Source: Phytohabitans houttuyneae (GTDB lineage Bacteria; Actinomycetota; Actinomycetes; Mycobacteriales; Micromonosporaceae). From it: a stretch of DNA of 64,000 nt. Position numbers and translations under genes: made by a program. Below, piece by piece: positions 19,355-29,453 of this stretch (position 1 is the first letter of the stretch; each line of letters opens with the position of its first letter). A model generated the notes under the pieces. That model saw only the letters and a list, made by a program, of their open reading frames with translations. It was not told the origin of the DNA and made no database searches. Location: positions 4,889,001 through 4,953,000 of the forward strand of contig NZ_BLPF01000001.1 of the NCBI RefSeq assembly GCF_011764425.1, written 5' to 3'.

Positions 19355-20034
19355 GTGGAGATCGATTGGGAACGGCTGCGCGCGGCGGCCGTGGAAGCCA
19401 TGCGCAACGCCTACGCGCCGTACTCGAACTTTCCGGTCGGTGTGGCCGGGCTCGTCGACGACGGCCGGGTGGTCGTCGGCTGCAACGTGGAAAACGCCTC
19501 GTACGGCGTGACCCTCTGCGCGGAGTGCGGGCTCGTCTCGTCGTTGCACGCCACCGGCGGGGGCCGGCTCGTCGCCGTCTCCTGCGTGGGGGGTGACGGC
19601 GAGCCGCTGATGCCCTGCGGCCGCTGCCGCCAGCTGCTCTACGAGCACGGCGGCGGCGAATGCCTGGTCGAGGCGGTGCCGCGCCCGCTGCGGGTGTCCG
19701 AGCTGCTGCCGTACGCGTTCGGCCCGGAAGACCTGGCGGCCGAGGCGTCCAAGGAGCCGAAGGTGCCCAGCCGGCTGCTGCGGTGGCGCGGGCGCGGCAC
19801 GGTGTTCGTGCACCCCGACCTGGCCGCCGGGCAGCGGGTCTGGACCGGCTACTGGGACCGGTCCACCGGCACCGACGGCAAGGAGACCGGCATCCTGGAG
19901 GAGGCCCCCACCTGGGGAACGTCGACGACGCGATCGCCTGGGGCCGGGTGCGCACACCACGGGTCGTGCTTATCGACGAAGAGGGCAAGATGCGCTGGGT
20001 GGGCGAGGGCGACCCGCCGCCGGATGGAGAGTAG
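19355..20034 (+). CDS. cdd: Cytidine deaminase with an extra C-terminal domain (frameshifted)
   Basis: Zinc enzyme converting cytidine and deoxycytidine to the uridine forms. The deaminase part (about residues 1-135) has NVENASYGVTLCAECGLVSS (zinc Cys and catalytic Glu) and MPCGRCRQLLYEHGG (zinc Cys pair). Unlike ordinary 130-150-residue enzymes the frame continues about 90 residues with RGTVFVHPD, AGQRVWTGYW, GNVDDAIAWGR and PRVVLIDEEGKMRWVGEGDP, a domain I do not recognise. One G is missing in the G-run at 19914-19917; restoring it gives a 226-residue protein ending 3 bases before deoA. The conserved-looking sequence beyond the shift argues that the extension is real. Confidence 0.85.
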
Positions 20035-20037
20035 GGC

Positions 20038-21312
20038 ATGACTTTCGCCGCGGTTGACGTGATCCGGACCAAGCGCGACGGCGGGACGCTCTCCGACGCG
20101 CAGATCGACTGGGTGGTCGACGCGTACACCCGGGGCGAGGTGGCCGACGAGCAGATGTCCGCGCTGGCCATGGCGATCCTGCTGCGCGGCATGACGCCGG
20201 GCGAGATCGCCCGGTGGACGGCCGCCATGATCGCCAGCGGGGAGCGGCTGGACCTGTCCGCGGTGTCCCGCCCGACCGTCGACAAGCACTCCACCGGCGG
20301 CGTAGGCGACAAGATCACGCTGCCGCTGACGCCGCTGGTGGCCGCCTGCGGCGCGGCGGTACCGCAGCTGTCCGGGCGCGGTCTCGGACACACCGGCGGC
20401 ACGCTGGACAAGCTGGAGGCCATCCCGGGATGGCGGGCGAGCCTGACCAACGAGGAGTTCGTCGCCCAGCTCCAGGATGTCGGCGCGGTGGTCTGCGCGG
20501 CCGGCGAGGGCCTGGCACCCGCGGACCGCAAGCTGTACGCCCTCCGCGACGTCACCGCCACCGTCGAGGCGATCCCGCTCATCGCCAGCTCGATCATGAG
20601 CAAGAAGATCGCCGAGGGCACCGGTGCGCTGGTGCTGGACGTCAAGGTCGGCTCCGGCGCGTTCATGAAGTCGGCGGACGACGCCCGCGAGCTCGCCCGG
20701 ACGATGGTCGACCTGGGCAAGGCGCACAAGGTCGCGACGGTCGCGTTGCTCACCGACATGTCCACGCCGCTCGGGCTCGCGGTGGGCAACGCGGTCGAGG
20801 TGGCCGAGTCGGTCGAGGTGCTGGCCGGCGGTGGACCGTCCGATGTGGTCGAGCTGACGCTCGCGCTGGCCGAGGAGATGGTGGCCGCCGCGGGGCTGCG
20901 CGTCGACCCGTCGCAGGTGCTGGCGAGCGGCCAGGCGATGGACTCGTGGCGCGCGATGATCCGCGCCCAGGGCGGCGACCCGGCGGCGCCGCTGGCGGTC
21001 GCCCGGGAGACCGAGACGGTACGCGCCGAGCGCGACGGCTACGTCTCCACAGTGGACGCTCTCGGCATCGGGGTGGCCGCATGGCGGCTCGGCGCCGGCC
21101 GGGCGCGCAAGGAAGACCCGGTCAGCGCGGCGGCCGGCGTGGTGCTGCACAAGAAGCCCGGCGACCCGGTGCGCGCCGGCGAGCCGCTGTTCGAGCTGCG
21201 TACCGACGATGCCAGCCGGATCCCCGCGGCGCTGGCGGAGGCCGCCGGCGCGGTGACGGTCGCGGAGGTCGCGCCGGCTCCTCGTGCCCTGGTCATGGAG
21301 CGCATCGCGTAG
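20038..21312 (+). CDS. deoA: Thymidine/pyrimidine-nucleoside phosphorylase
   Basis: Cleaves thymidine or deoxyuridine with phosphate to the base and deoxyribose-1-phosphate. It is 424 residues with the family signature SGRGLGHTGGTLDKLEAIPG (about residues 113-132), phosphate-binding KHSTGGVGDK (about 83), SSIMSKKIAEGTGALVLDVK and the C-terminal PYNP domain (HKKPGDPVRAGEPLFELRTD). It follows cdd by 3 bases, so cytidine deamination and phosphorolysis are coexpressed with the importer. DeoC at 44076-45029 takes the sugar product further after mutase action. Confidence 0.95.
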   Translation: MTFAAVDVIRTKRDGGTLSDAQIDWVVDAYTRGEVADEQMSALAMAILLRGMTPGEIARWTAAMIASGERLDLSAVSRPTVDKHSTGGVGDKITLPLTPLVAACGAAVPQLSGRGLGHTGGTLDKLEAIPGWRASLTNEEFVAQLQDVGAVVCAAGEGLAPADRKLYALRDVTATVEAIPLIASSIMSKKIAEGTGALVLDVKVGSGAFMKSADDARELARTMVDLGKAHKVATVALLTDMSTPLGLAVGNAVEVAESVEVLAGGGPSDVVELTLALAEEMVAAAGLRVDPSQVLASGQAMDSWRAMIRAQGGDPAAPLAVARETETVRAERDGYVSTVDALGIGVAAWRLGAGRARKEDPVSAAAGVVLHKKPGDPVRAGEPLFELRTDDASRIPAALAEAAGAVTVAEVAPAPRALVMERIA

Positions 21313-21392
21313 GGGCGTGGTGCGGTCGCGCCGAAGCCGCTATTCTCCCTGGCCAGGGGGCGCAGCAGCGACGATTGGCAGGACAAAGACCA

Positions 21393-22073
21393 GTGGCTGT
21401 TCCGGCTCCCGACCCGCGTCACGTGCGGCTGGCCAGCGTCGAAGAGATGCGCCGCCTGGGCCTGCCCCTGCCGCCAGCGCACTTTCCGCTGGTGTGGGAG
21501 CCGGGTGACGAGGTCGAGCTGCGCCCGACCGCGGAGATCGAGGCCCGCGCGGCGATCCTGCACGTGGTGCTCGCCCGCTGCTTCGGCATGCCGGCCCAGG
21601 CCGCGATGAGCTGGCTGCTCGGCTCACACCTCGTCGACCAGGTGACCCCGCCGGAGTGGCAGTTCGTGATGGGCGGGCGGGGTGACCACCGCTCGTTCGT
21701 GCTGCACCACGACGCGGTGTACGCGCTTGCCTGGCTCCTCGGCCTCTCCAAGCACCTGGACCCCGAGCAGGTCGCCGACGACCGGCTGGTGGAGCTGCTG
21801 CCCAACCTGCCGGCGGGAGAGACGTTCGCCGAGTGGCGCTCGCGCTCGCTGGCCGCGCCACGCTCGGCACTCGACGCGGCCACCGTGCTCGACTTCTACT
21901 ACTGCCTCGACTGGGGATACCTCGAGGCCGAGCGGACCGGCGTGCCGCTGCCCGGCGAGATCGACGCCAACGCGATCGGCCAGCGGCGGTGGGCCCTGGA
22001 GTGGGCGGTGGTCTTCCGCGGGCCCTATCACGACCCGCCGGCCGGGTGGGAAGAGGTCGACCTCTCCACGTAG
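21393..22073 (+). CDS. DUF4272-domain protein
   Basis: A 226-residue cytosolic protein matching the DUF4272 family, with [20 protein letters not shown] near the start and RFxxL-like W-rich segments such as [20 protein letters not shown] and [16 protein letters not shown]. The biochemical role is unknown. Start GTG 21393 ([13 protein letters not shown]). Its last 46 bases overlap the end of the opposite-strand methyltransferase gene. Confidence 0.75.
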   Translation: MAVPAPDPRHVRLASVEEMRRLGLPLPPAHFPLVWEPGDEVELRPTAEIEARAAILHVVLARCFGMPAQAAMSWLLGSHLVDQVTPPEWQFVMGGRGDHRSFVLHHDAVYALAWLLGLSKHLDPEQVADDRLVELLPNLPAGETFAEWRSRSLAAPRSALDAATVLDFYYCLDWGYLEAERTGVPLPGEIDANAIGQRRWALEWAVVFRGPYHDPPAGWEEVDLST

Positions 22074-22866
22074 ACGCCGAGCCGCACCGACGCGGTCACG
22101 GTGACCGGGCCGGGCAGGTCCACCGGGGTGGTGTGCCACGCGCTCGGTCCCATCCCGACCAGGGTCGCCGCCTCGCGCGGCGTGAGCGTCAGCGTGCGGG
22201 TGAGCGCGGTCTCCTCCGCGAGCGCGAAATGCCCCGCGAGGCTCGCCGCCACCCGCTCGGCCTTGTCCGGGTCCACCTGGAGCAGGGACAGCCGCTCGAC
22301 GAGCTCCCTGAGGTGGTCGGCGGCGGGCGTCACCACCAGCAGCGTCCCGCCCGGCCGCAGCACCCGCCGAAACTCCGGCCCGTTGCGCGGCGCGAAAACG
22401 TCCATCACCACACCGGCCGACCCGTCCGCGACCGGAAGCCGGCCCCACGTGTCGCAGAGGGCGGCGCCGGCCCGGGGATGGGCGCGGGCGGCTCGGCGCA
22501 GCGCCGGCTTCGAGACGTCGAGGGCAAGACCCGGTGCGGCCGGCAGGGCGTCGAGCACCGCCGCCAGGTGCCGGCCGGTGCCGGCGCCGGCATCCAGGAC
22601 CAGACCGCCGTGGTACGCGGCCCGCGCGGCGCGTGCCAGCGCGAGCGAGATGAAGTCGTAGTGCCCCGCGTCCAGGAACTCCGCGCGCGCCGTCACCATC
22701 TGCGCCGTGTCGCCCGTGTGCGGCGAACGGCCGGCGCTCAGGTTGACGTACCCCTGGCGGGCGACGTCGAAGCTGTGGCCACGGGGCAGCGGAGCACTCC
22801 CGGCGCGGCGCCGAGCGGCTCGCCGCAAACCGGGCACCGCAGGTTTGCGAGCACGTCAGCGTCCAT
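22028..22866 (-). CDS. RlmA-type 23S rRNA guanine-N1 methyltransferase (frameshifted)
   Basis: S-adenosylmethionine-dependent methyltransferase of the RlmA(I)/RlmA(II)/TlrB family, which methylates G745 or G748 of 23S rRNA; some members give macrolide resistance. The N-terminal zinc ribbon ([20 protein letters not shown] then RGH) and [11 protein letters not shown], then the SAM motif [12 protein letters not shown] and [10 protein letters not shown] are seen. A C is missing on the coding strand (GGGG at 22783-22786 on plus), splitting the zinc ribbon; restored length is 279 residues from ATG 22866. The start is divergent from add with only 10 bases between the start codons. Which guanine is modified cannot be told. 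Confidence 0.85.
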
Positions 22867-22876
22867 AATCTTTCCC

Positions 22877-23941
22877 ATGGTCGCAATCGCGTACGAGGAC
22901 ATCGTCAAGGCCCCGAAGGCTCTGTTGCACGACCACCTTGACGGCGGGCTCCGCCCGGCGACGATCATCGAGCTGGCGGCCGAGGTGGGTCATCCCCTCC
23001 CGGCCACGGAGACGGACGAGCTGGCCAGCTGGTTCGTGTCCGCGTGCGCTTCCGGCTCGCTGGAGCGGTACATCGCGACGTTCGAGCACACGGTCGCGGT
23101 GATGCAGACCGAGTCCGCGCTGCGCCGGGTCGCCGCCGAGTGCGCGCTCGACCTGGCCGAAGACGGCGTGGTGTACGCGGAGGTGCGCTTCGCCCCGGAG
23201 CAGCACCTGGCCCGCGGGCTCACGCTGGAGCAGGTGGTCGAGGCGGTGCTCGCCGGCTTCGCCGAAGGCGCGGAGCAGGCGGCTGCCGCCGGCCGGCCGA
23301 TCCGGATCGGCACACTGCTGACCGCGATGCGGCATGCGGCCCGCTCGCAGGAGATCGCCGAGCTGGCCGTGCGCTACCGGGACACCGGCGTGGTGGGCTT
23401 CGACATCGCCGGCGCGGAGGCGGGCTTCCCGCCCACCCGGCACCTTGACGCGTTCGAGTACCTGCAGCGGGAAAACTTCCACTTCACCATCCATGCCGGC
23501 GAGGCGTTCGGGCTGCCGTCGATCTGGCAGGCGATCCAGTGGTGCGGCGCCGACCGGCTGGGCCACGGCGTGCGCATCGTCGACGACATCACCGGCGACA
23601 TGTTGGGCCGGCTCGCGGCGTACGTGCGGGACAAGCGCATCCCGCTGGAGCTGTGCCCGTCGTCGAACGTGCAGACCGGCGCCGCCGCGTCGATCGCGGA
23701 GCACCCGATCGGCATCCTGCGCGACCTGCGCTTCAGGGTGACGGTAAACACCGACAACCGCCTGATGAGCGGTACCTCCATGTCGCGCGAGATGGCGCTG
23801 CTGGTCGAGGCGTTCGGGTACGGCTGGGCCGAATTGCAATGGTTCACCATTAATGCGATGAAAAGCGCGTTTATCCCGTTTGACGAGCGCCTTGCGATCA
23901 TCAACGAAGTGATCAAGCCCGCATACGCGAAGTTGCTGTAA
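22877..23941 (+). CDS. add: Adenosine deaminase
   Basis: Zinc-dependent deaminase converting adenosine and deoxyadenosine to inosine forms, 354 residues. Motifs: [14 protein letters not shown] (metal HxH, about residue 17), [10 protein letters not shown] (catalytic region), [12 protein letters not shown] and the late [20 protein letters not shown]; in the last the usual second metal Asp region TDDP reads TDNR, as in many actinobacterial paralogues. It completes the nucleoside-salvage group. Codon use in the last 100 bases is visibly less GC-rich than the rest. Confidence 0.92.
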   Translation: MVAIAYEDIVKAPKALLHDHLDGGLRPATIIELAAEVGHPLPATETDELASWFVSACASGSLERYIATFEHTVAVMQTESALRRVAAECALDLAEDGVVYAEVRFAPEQHLARGLTLEQVVEAVLAGFAEGAEQAAAAGRPIRIGTLLTAMRHAARSQEIAELAVRYRDTGVVGFDIAGAEAGFPPTRHLDAFEYLQRENFHFTIHAGEAFGLPSIWQAIQWCGADRLGHGVRIVDDITGDMLGRLAAYVRDKRIPLELCPSSNVQTGAAASIAEHPIGILRDLRFRVTVNTDNRLMSGTSMSREMALLVEAFGYGWAELQWFTINAMKSAFIPFDERLAIINEVIKPAYAKLL

Positions 23942-24360
23942 TAACCGGCCCCCGGGCGGTCGGGCAACTGTGGCGATTCGGTCAGCCCGGGCGCTCCGAG
24001 CGGTTACCCGGTGGTATGCACGCAGCGCGTAAACCGGCACTTCGGCCTTGCCGTCGCTGCCCGGTCGGGCAATGGTCGGCACTGCTGCGGCCTCGCCATC
24101 CTTGGCGAGGACCCCATCACGGTCCGGCGCGAGCGAGCAGGACGAGTTGGACAGCGCACGCGCTCACAATCTGTAACCGATCGAGAACGCATTGCTATCA
24201 ATGGCTACTTTCGCCCGAATGCGGGGACGGTTAGGGCGAACCTGGCCTTTCTCTTTGACACGGGTCGTGATGGAATCTCGGGGGTTCGACCCGACCGGGT
24301 CGGTCGATGAGCGGCGCCCAGTTTGACGGGCGGGGCGCTGGAGTTGGAGAGGGCGGTGAC
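23942..24360. other. Gene-free promoter region between add and the conservon
   Basis: No convincing coding frame. Contains a perfect 8-bp hairpin (cctcgcca 24091-24098 with tggcgagg 24103-24110), a ttgaca hexamer at 24255-24260 that may be a -35 box, and the dyad gacccg-ac-cgggtc at 24288-24301 just before the kinase gene. These probably serve the conservon promoter. Confidence 0.45.
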
Positions 24361-27300
24361 GTGAGTAATCAGCCGAAGACGGCGGACTCTGTCATGTCGC
24401 GTCTCCGTCGGCCGCTGGGCCGGCTTCGAGATCTTCCGATCTGGTCCAAGCTCGGCCTGATCATGATCGTGCCCACGCTGGCGACGATCGGTGTCGGCAC
24501 CAACGGCCTGATCGAGCACCTCGGCACGGCAAACGACGCTGACCGCGCGCGCACCCTGTCGCAGCTGTCGGAGGCGTCGGGCGCTCTCGTGCACAACCTG
24601 CAAAACGAGCGGGCCGCCGCGGCGATGCTGCTCGGCGTCAAGCCCACCGACCAGGCGGGCAAGCAGAGGTACAACGACGCGTACACGAAGGTGCAGCCGA
24701 CGGTCGACGAGACCAAGCGGCCGTACCAGCAGGAGCGCAACGCCCTCAACGCCGACGACCTCCCGGTCAACTTCCGCGACGCGCTCACCGCGATCGACCA
24801 GCGCCTCGCCGACCTGCCCGCGATCCGCAGCCAGGTGACCAACGGCAAGCTCCAGCTCAGCCAGGCCAGCAACAACTACACGACGCTGCTCAGCGGCCTG
24901 ATCTCGGTGCGTGACTCCTCCGCACAGCTCGCCGGTGACACCACGCTCGGTGACCAGATGCGGGCCACGGCGGCCCTCGCCCGCTTCAAGGAGTTCATCT
25001 CCCAGGAGCGGATCGTCGGCCTCAACATCCTCAACACCAATGCGTTCACGCCCAACCTGCGCCGGCAGTACATCGAGACGCAGACCGGGCAGGAGCAGGC
25101 CGTCCAGGCGTTCAAGGCGGTCGCGACCCGCGCCGACGCCGAGCTGTTCGACCAGACGGTCGCCGGCTCCGACCTGCGCAAGGTCGAGGGCTACGCGGGC
25201 TACCTGCAGAGCCGCGACGGCACCGACATCAGCGACCGCGAGTTCGACGCGGCCGACTGGGACGGCGCGCTGCTGGCCAAGGCCGACCTGGTCCGCACGG
25301 TCGAGGTCGACGTCGACGCCGAGGTCGTCGACCGCGCCACGACGCTGCGCGACCAGGAGTACGAGCAGCTGCTCGTCGAGGCCGGCGTCCTGCTCGGCGT
25401 CCTCCTGCTCGCCATCCTCTTCGCCTGGGCGGTCGCCCGCTCGATGGCCCGGTCGCTGCGCGAGCTGCGGCATGGCGCCCTCTCCGTCGCGCAGTACGGG
25501 CTCCCACAGGCGGTCGCCCGGCTCCGTGACCCGGCGCTGTCCAGCCAGCTCTCGCCGGTGCAGGTGGCCAGCCAGATCGCCGAGCCGCTGCCCGTGCGCA
25601 GCAAGGACGAGTTCGGGCAGGTCACCGAGGCGTTCAACGCGGTCCACCTCGAGGCCGTCCGCACCGCGGCCGAGCAGGCCGCGCTGCGCGCCTCCGTCGC
25701 GACGATGTTCGTCAACCTGGCCCGCCGTTCGCAGATCCTGGTCGACCGGCTGATCGGTCACCTCGACCGGCTGGAGCGTGGCGAGGAAGACCCGGACCGC
25801 CTGGCCGAGCTCTTCCAGCTCGACCACCTGGCCACCCGGATGCGCCGTAACGACGAAAACCTCCTGGTCCTCGCCGGCGCCGACTCCACCCGCGTGCAGC
25901 GCGAGCCGGCAGCCCTGATCGACGTGCTGCGGGCCGCCCAGTCCGAGGTCGAGCACTACACGCGCATCGAGTTCGGCGTGATCGACCGCGACATCGAGGT
26001 CGCTTCCAGCGCGGTCAACGACCTGGTCCACCTGGTCGCCGAGCTGTTCGACAACGCCACGGCGTTCTCGCCGCCCGACTCGCACGTCATGGTCGAGGCG
26101 CGCCGGGTCGGCGACCGCGCCGTGCTGTACGTCGAGGACCGCGGCATCGGCATCACGCCCGACCAGATGCACGACCTCAACGAGCGGCTGGCCACGCCGC
26201 CCCTGGTCGACGTCGCCGTCTCCCGGATGATGGGCCTTGTCGTGGTCGCGCGGCTGGCCGCACGGCACGGCGTCAAGGTCGAGCTGCGGCCGGCCACCGA
26301 GCGCGGCACCGTCGCCGACGTGACGCTGCCGACACCGGTGCTCGTGCCGCGGGCACTGTCCGGGCGCAACGAGCCGGGCGCGTCGCCGTTCCAGCCGACC
26401 ATGGTCCCGCCGGCCGCCGCGCCGCCGCTGGCCACCCCGCCACCGCCGCCGGTGCAGCGCCCGCCCGTGGGCGCGACGCCGCTGGCCCTGGAGAGCGGCC
26501 CCGTCTCGGCGCCTCCCGGACGCCCGTTCGACCCCACGCCGCTCAACGGCGGTCGCATGGTCGGCCCGCCCGGCCCGCCCCAGCGGTCGATGCCGGCCTG
26601 GTCCGACCTCACGGGCGCGACCTCGGCGCCGCCCAACGGCGGTGCCAACGGCTCGGGCACCATGTTCAGCCCGCGCACCCCGACCAACGGCCAGCCGAAC
26701 GACCCGCTGCCGCAGCGGCGTGGCACCGACCACTGGACCGTCGAGGGCGAGGTGACCGGCAGCGGTCCCGCGCCGAACATCCCGCGCCAGATCCCGGCCA
26801 ACCCGGAGACCCAGACGCGCAGCGGTGGCTTCCCGCCGGTACCGCCGGTGTCCGCCCCGCCCGTGCCGCCGGTCTCCGCTCCGCCGATCCCGCCGCAGGC
26901 CCAGGTGCCGCCGCCCGCGTCCGCGCCGCCCGCACCGCCGGCGGCTCCGCACGCACCGGCCGTGCCGCCGGTCATGCCGGCCTCGTCGGCACCACCGGCC
27001 TGGCCGCCGGTCAGCGCGCCGGAGACGGGCCCGACCACGGCTCCGTCGGTGCCGGAAAAGCTGGCTGCCGCGCTCGACATGACGGCCGAGCTGCCCAAGG
27101 TCAACAACCGCAACGAGTCCGGTGCCAGGCCGGGCGCTCCAGCGCCCGCGCCGCAGGCGGAGACCGCGTCCGAGGCGGCGGCCACCGGCCCCACGACCGC
27201 CGCGACGGCCGGACCGGCAGCCAAGCCACGGTTCGCCGACGAGACCATGGAGCTGCCGATCTTCCGCGAGCTGGAGTCGGCCTGGTTCCGCACCCGGCGT

Positions 27301-27966
27301 GGAGCGCCAGAGGAGCCGCGCACGCCCGCACCAAACGGCGACTTCGTCACCGTCGACGCCGCACGACCGGCCGCCCCCGCCCCGCAGGGCGCACCGGCGG
27401 CCAGCGCGCCCGCCACACCGGTTCCGGCCGCCGCATCCCGCCCCTCCATCCCGTCGCCCGCAGGTGGCAACAACGGCAATGGAGCGGTGCGCCGGGAGCC
27501 GGCGCAGAGGGAGCCGGCGCAGAGGGAGCCGGTGGGCGGCTGGCAGACCGCCGCCGACGACGGCTGGCGTGCCGCGGCCAGCGCCGCTGCCGAGCGGCCG
27601 GTCTCCGAGACCACCCAGGCCGGGCTCCCCAAGCGGGTGCCGATGGCCCAGCTCGTGCCCGGCGGAGTGGAGAAGGGCGCCGCTGCCGTGCAGCGTCGTA
27701 CACCAGAGGCGGTGCGCGGTCTGCTGTCCGCGTACCACCGGGGGGTGCAGCGTGGTCGCACGCACCCCAAGGACGACCAGCCGACTTTGGGGGAGACTCC
27801 AAAGGGCGGTTTGGGCCCGCGGCCGGGAGCGGCCAGAAGGAGCATGAGGGATGACAACAACGCAGGATCTCGGCTGGCTACTGGCCAACTTCGCCGATCG
27901 GGTGCCAGGCGTCGCCCACGCGGTCGCGGTGTCCGCCGATGGTCTGCTGCTGGCAGCGTCGCGTGA
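24361..27966 (+). CDS. Conservon sensor histidine kinase with NIT domain (CvnA-like)
   Basis: Membrane receptor of a conservon, about 1,200 residues. Order: membrane segment 1 ([20 protein letters not shown], about 31-50), an extracellular nitrate/sulfonate-sensing-type (NIT) domain ([17 protein letters not shown]), membrane segment 2 (about 338-362), HAMP-like linker, and an HATPase domain with N-box [12 protein letters not shown] and G-box VEDRGIGI. Next come a Pro-rich linker of about 350 residues and a conserved tail with SAWF (about 971) and [14 protein letters not shown] (about 1087). I chose GTG 24361 after ggagaggg over ATG 24307. The frame reads to 27966, but adding one base in the gggccc run at 27813-27818 gives a shorter end KEHEG whose TGA overlaps the next ATG, probably the true end. 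Confidence 0.85.
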   Translation: MSNQPKTADSVMSRLRRPLGRLRDLPIWSKLGLIMIVPTLATIGVGTNGLIEHLGTANDADRARTLSQLSEASGALVHNLQNERAAAAMLLGVKPTDQAGKQRYNDAYTKVQPTVDETKRPYQQERNALNADDLPVNFRDALTAIDQRLADLPAIRSQVTNGKLQLSQASNNYTTLLSGLISVRDSSAQLAGDTTLGDQMRATAALARFKEFISQERIVGLNILNTNAFTPNLRRQYIETQTGQEQAVQAFKAVATRADAELFDQTVAGSDLRKVEGYAGYLQSRDGTDISDREFDAADWDGALLAKADLVRTVEVDVDAEVVDRATTLRDQEYEQLLVEAGVLLGVLLLAILFAWAVARSMARSLRELRHGALSVAQYGLPQAVARLRDPALSSQLSPVQVASQIAEPLPVRSKDEFGQVTEAFNAVHLEAVRTAAEQAALRASVATMFVNLARRSQILVDRLIGHLDRLERGEEDPDRLAELFQLDHLATRMRRNDENLLVLAGADSTRVQREPAALIDVLRAAQSEVEHYTRIEFGVIDRDIEVASSAVNDLVHLVAELFDNATAFSPPDSHVMVEARRVGDRAVLYVEDRGIGITPDQMHDLNERLATPPLVDVAVSRMMGLVVVARLAARHGVKVELRPATERGTVADVTLPTPVLVPRALSGRNEPGASPFQPTMVPPAAAPPLATPPPPPVQRPPVGATPLALESGPVSAPPGRPFDPTPLNGGRMVGPPGPPQRSMPAWSDLTGATSAPPNGGANGSGTMFSPRTPTNGQPNDPLPQRRGTDHWTVEGEVTGSGPAPNIPRQIPANPETQTRSGGFPPVPPVSAPPVPPVSAPPIPPQAQVPPPASAPPAPPAAPHAPAVPPVMPASSAPPAWPPVSAPETGPTTAPSVPEKLAAALDMTAELPKVNNRNESGARPGAPAPAPQAETASEAAATGPTTAATAGPAAKPRFADETMELPIFRELESAWFRTRRGAPEEPRTPAPNGDFVTVDAARPAAPAPQGAPAASAPATPVPAAASRPSIPSPAGGNNGNGAVRREPAQREPAQREPVGGWQTAADDGWRAAASAAAERPVSETTQAGLPKRVPMAQLVPGGVEKGAAAVQRRTPEAVRGLLSAYHRGVQRGRTHPKDDQPTLGETPKGGLGPRPGAARRSMRDDNNAGSRLATGQLRRSGARRRPRGRGVRRWSAAGSVA

Positions 27967-28255
27967 TCTCCCGCGCGACCGGGCAGACCAGCTCGCGGCG
28001 ATCGCGTCAGGGCTCGTCAGCCTCACACAGGGCGCGGCGCGGTGCTTCGAAGGCGGCGCGGTGCTTCAGACAGTGGTCGAAATGGACAACGGCTTCCTGT
28101 TCCTGATGTCGATCTCGGACGGCTCCTCCTTTGCCGTGCTGGCCGCGCGCAGCTGCGACGTCGGTCAGGTCGGCTACGAGATGGCGCTGCTCGTCGACCG
28201 CGTGGGCGACGCTCTGACGCCGGCTCCGCGCACGACCGCGGGCATGTTGGGTTGA
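27851..28255 (+). CDS. Roadblock/LC7-domain protein (CvnB-like)
   Basis: A 134-residue roadblock/LC7 protein, the second conservon member. It contains [20 protein letters not shown] and [20 protein letters not shown], the typical dimeric roadblock fold, and [19 protein letters not shown]. In conservons it acts as a scaffold or GAP-like partner linking the sensor kinase to the small GTPase. The ATG probably overlaps the true kinase stop as ATGA. Confidence 0.9.
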   Translation: MTTTQDLGWLLANFADRVPGVAHAVAVSADGLLLAASRDLPRDRADQLAAIASGLVSLTQGAARCFEGGAVLQTVVEMDNGFLFLMSISDGSSFAVLAARSCDVGQVGYEMALLVDRVGDALTPAPRTTAGMLG

Positions 28256-28340
28256 GCGCACAAGCGGTCCGACATAGGGGGCCGCATGTGCACGGATTCT
28301 GTTCGAGATTTCTTCGGGTCGACAGGAGGGGGTGAACGGC

Positions 28341-28721
28341 ATGATGGCGGAACGCGATGAGCCGACCGGCGCGCTGGTCCGGCCGTACGCCGTTACCCGT
28401 GGCCGGACCCGTCCCAGGCTTGAAATCGCGCTTGAAGCGCTCGTGGAGACCACCGTGCGAGGACGGTCTGCGGGCGCGACCAAGGGCGGTCAGGGCCGGG
28501 AGCATCAATACATCGCCGCGCTCTGTGACGGCCGGCTGCAGTCGCTTGCGGAGATCGCCGCGCGGATGCAGCTCCCGCTCGGGGTGGCGCGGGTCCTCAT
28601 CGCCGACATGGCCGCCGACGGCCTGCTGGCGGTGTACGAGCCGACGTCCCTCGACGACGCCAACGACGCGGTGGGCACTGAACTGCTGGAGAGGGTGCTG
28701 AGTGGACTTCGCAGGCTCTGA
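28341..28721 (+). CDS. DUF742 protein (CvnC-like)
   Basis: A 126-residue DUF742 protein, third conservon member. The family sequence VRPYAVTRGRTRPRLEIALE is followed by a winged-helix-like part (LQSLAEIAARMQLPLGVARV then LIADMAADGLLAVY). Start ATG 28341 is set by aggagg at 28324-28329; GTG 28332 would be too close to that site. It overlaps the GTPase gene by 20 bases. Confidence 0.88.
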   Translation: MMAERDEPTGALVRPYAVTRGRTRPRLEIALEALVETTVRGRSAGATKGGQGREHQYIAALCDGRLQSLAEIAARMQLPLGVARVLIADMAADGLLAVYEPTSLDDANDAVGTELLERVLSGLRRL

Positions 28722-29313
28722 TATGTCGCAACGCCCGCCGATGACGGGGCGCGTGACGTCGGCGAAGATCGTCATCGCCGGTGGGTTCGGCGTAGGTAAG
28801 ACGACGCTGGTCGGCTCGGTCTCCGAGATCACGCCGCTGACCACCGAGGCGATCATGGCGTCGGCCGGTGTCGGCGTCGACGACACCCGGCAGGTGCCGG
28901 GTAAGACGACCACCACCGTGGCCATGGACTTCGGCCGCATCTCGATCGACCGCGACCTGATCCTGTACCTGTTCGGCACGCCTGGCCAGACCCGGTTCTG
29001 GTTCATGTGGGACGAGCTGGTGCGGGGCGCCATCGGTGCGGTCGTGCTCGTGGACACGCGTCGACTCGCCGACTGCTTCGCGGCGATCGACTTCTTCGAG
29101 CACCGCCGGCTGCCGTACCTGGTCGCCATCAACTGCTTCGACGGCATGCAGTACCACGACCCGCAGGACGTGCGCGACGCGCTCGCCATCTCCAGCGAGA
29201 TCCCCGTGGTCAGCTGCGACGCCCGCAACCGCGAGTCCACAAAGCACGTTCTCATCTCCCTGGTGGAGTACGTGCTGAGCATGCGCCGCTCCCGGGCGGT
29301 CGCACCCGCCTGA
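28702..29313 (+). CDS. Conservon small GTPase (CvnD-like)
   Basis: A 203-residue Ras/Arf-like GTP-binding protein, fourth conservon member. Motifs: P-loop GGFGVGKTT, G3-equivalent LFGTPGQTRFWFMW and AINCFDG in the G4 position, where the usual NKxD is replaced by N-C-F-D as in other conservon GTPases. Start GTG 28702 overlaps DUF742. The complex receives signals from the sensor kinase in a GPCR-like arrangement; in Streptomyces conservons influence development and secondary metabolism. No cvnE cytochrome P450 follows. Confidence 0.9.
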   Translation: MDFAGSDMSQRPPMTGRVTSAKIVIAGGFGVGKTTLVGSVSEITPLTTEAIMASAGVGVDDTRQVPGKTTTTVAMDFGRISIDRDLILYLFGTPGQTRFWFMWDELVRGAIGAVVLVDTRRLADCFAAIDFFEHRRLPYLVAINCFDGMQYHDPQDVRDALAISSEIPVVSCDARNRESTKHVLISLVEYVLSMRRSRAVAPA

Positions 29314-29407
29314 CGGGCTCGTAACACCTCGCCGCCGGCGGGCAGTAGCCCGTCGGCGGCTGCATGCTGCCACCGTTCGCGAGCCGCACCCTCCACGATG
29401 CACAGAC

Positions 29408-29441
29408 AAAAGCGCCGAGCCCGCGAGGGCCCGGCGCTTTT
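29408..29441. terminator. Bidirectional terminator between conservon and IS110-like gene
   Basis: aaaagcgccgagccc (29408-29422) pairs with gggcccggcgctttt (29427-29441) around gcga, with one mismatch. A-run and T-run on opposite sides make it a rho-independent terminator in both directions, serving the GTPase gene (plus) and the large minus-strand gene. Confidence 0.88.
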
Positions 29442-29453
29442 ACGTGTCCAGCG

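Noticed and set aside
17426-19960. Long minus-strand frame opposite the permease and cdd genes
   Set aside because: No recognisable domains; the plus strand has two complete permeases with overlapping start and stop codons.
24205-28026. A 1,273-codon open frame on the minus strand opposite the conservon kinase
   Set aside because: It is the mirror of GC-rich codon bias; its sequence is low-complexity Arg/Gly/His with no domain, whereas the plus strand encodes clear kinase motifs.
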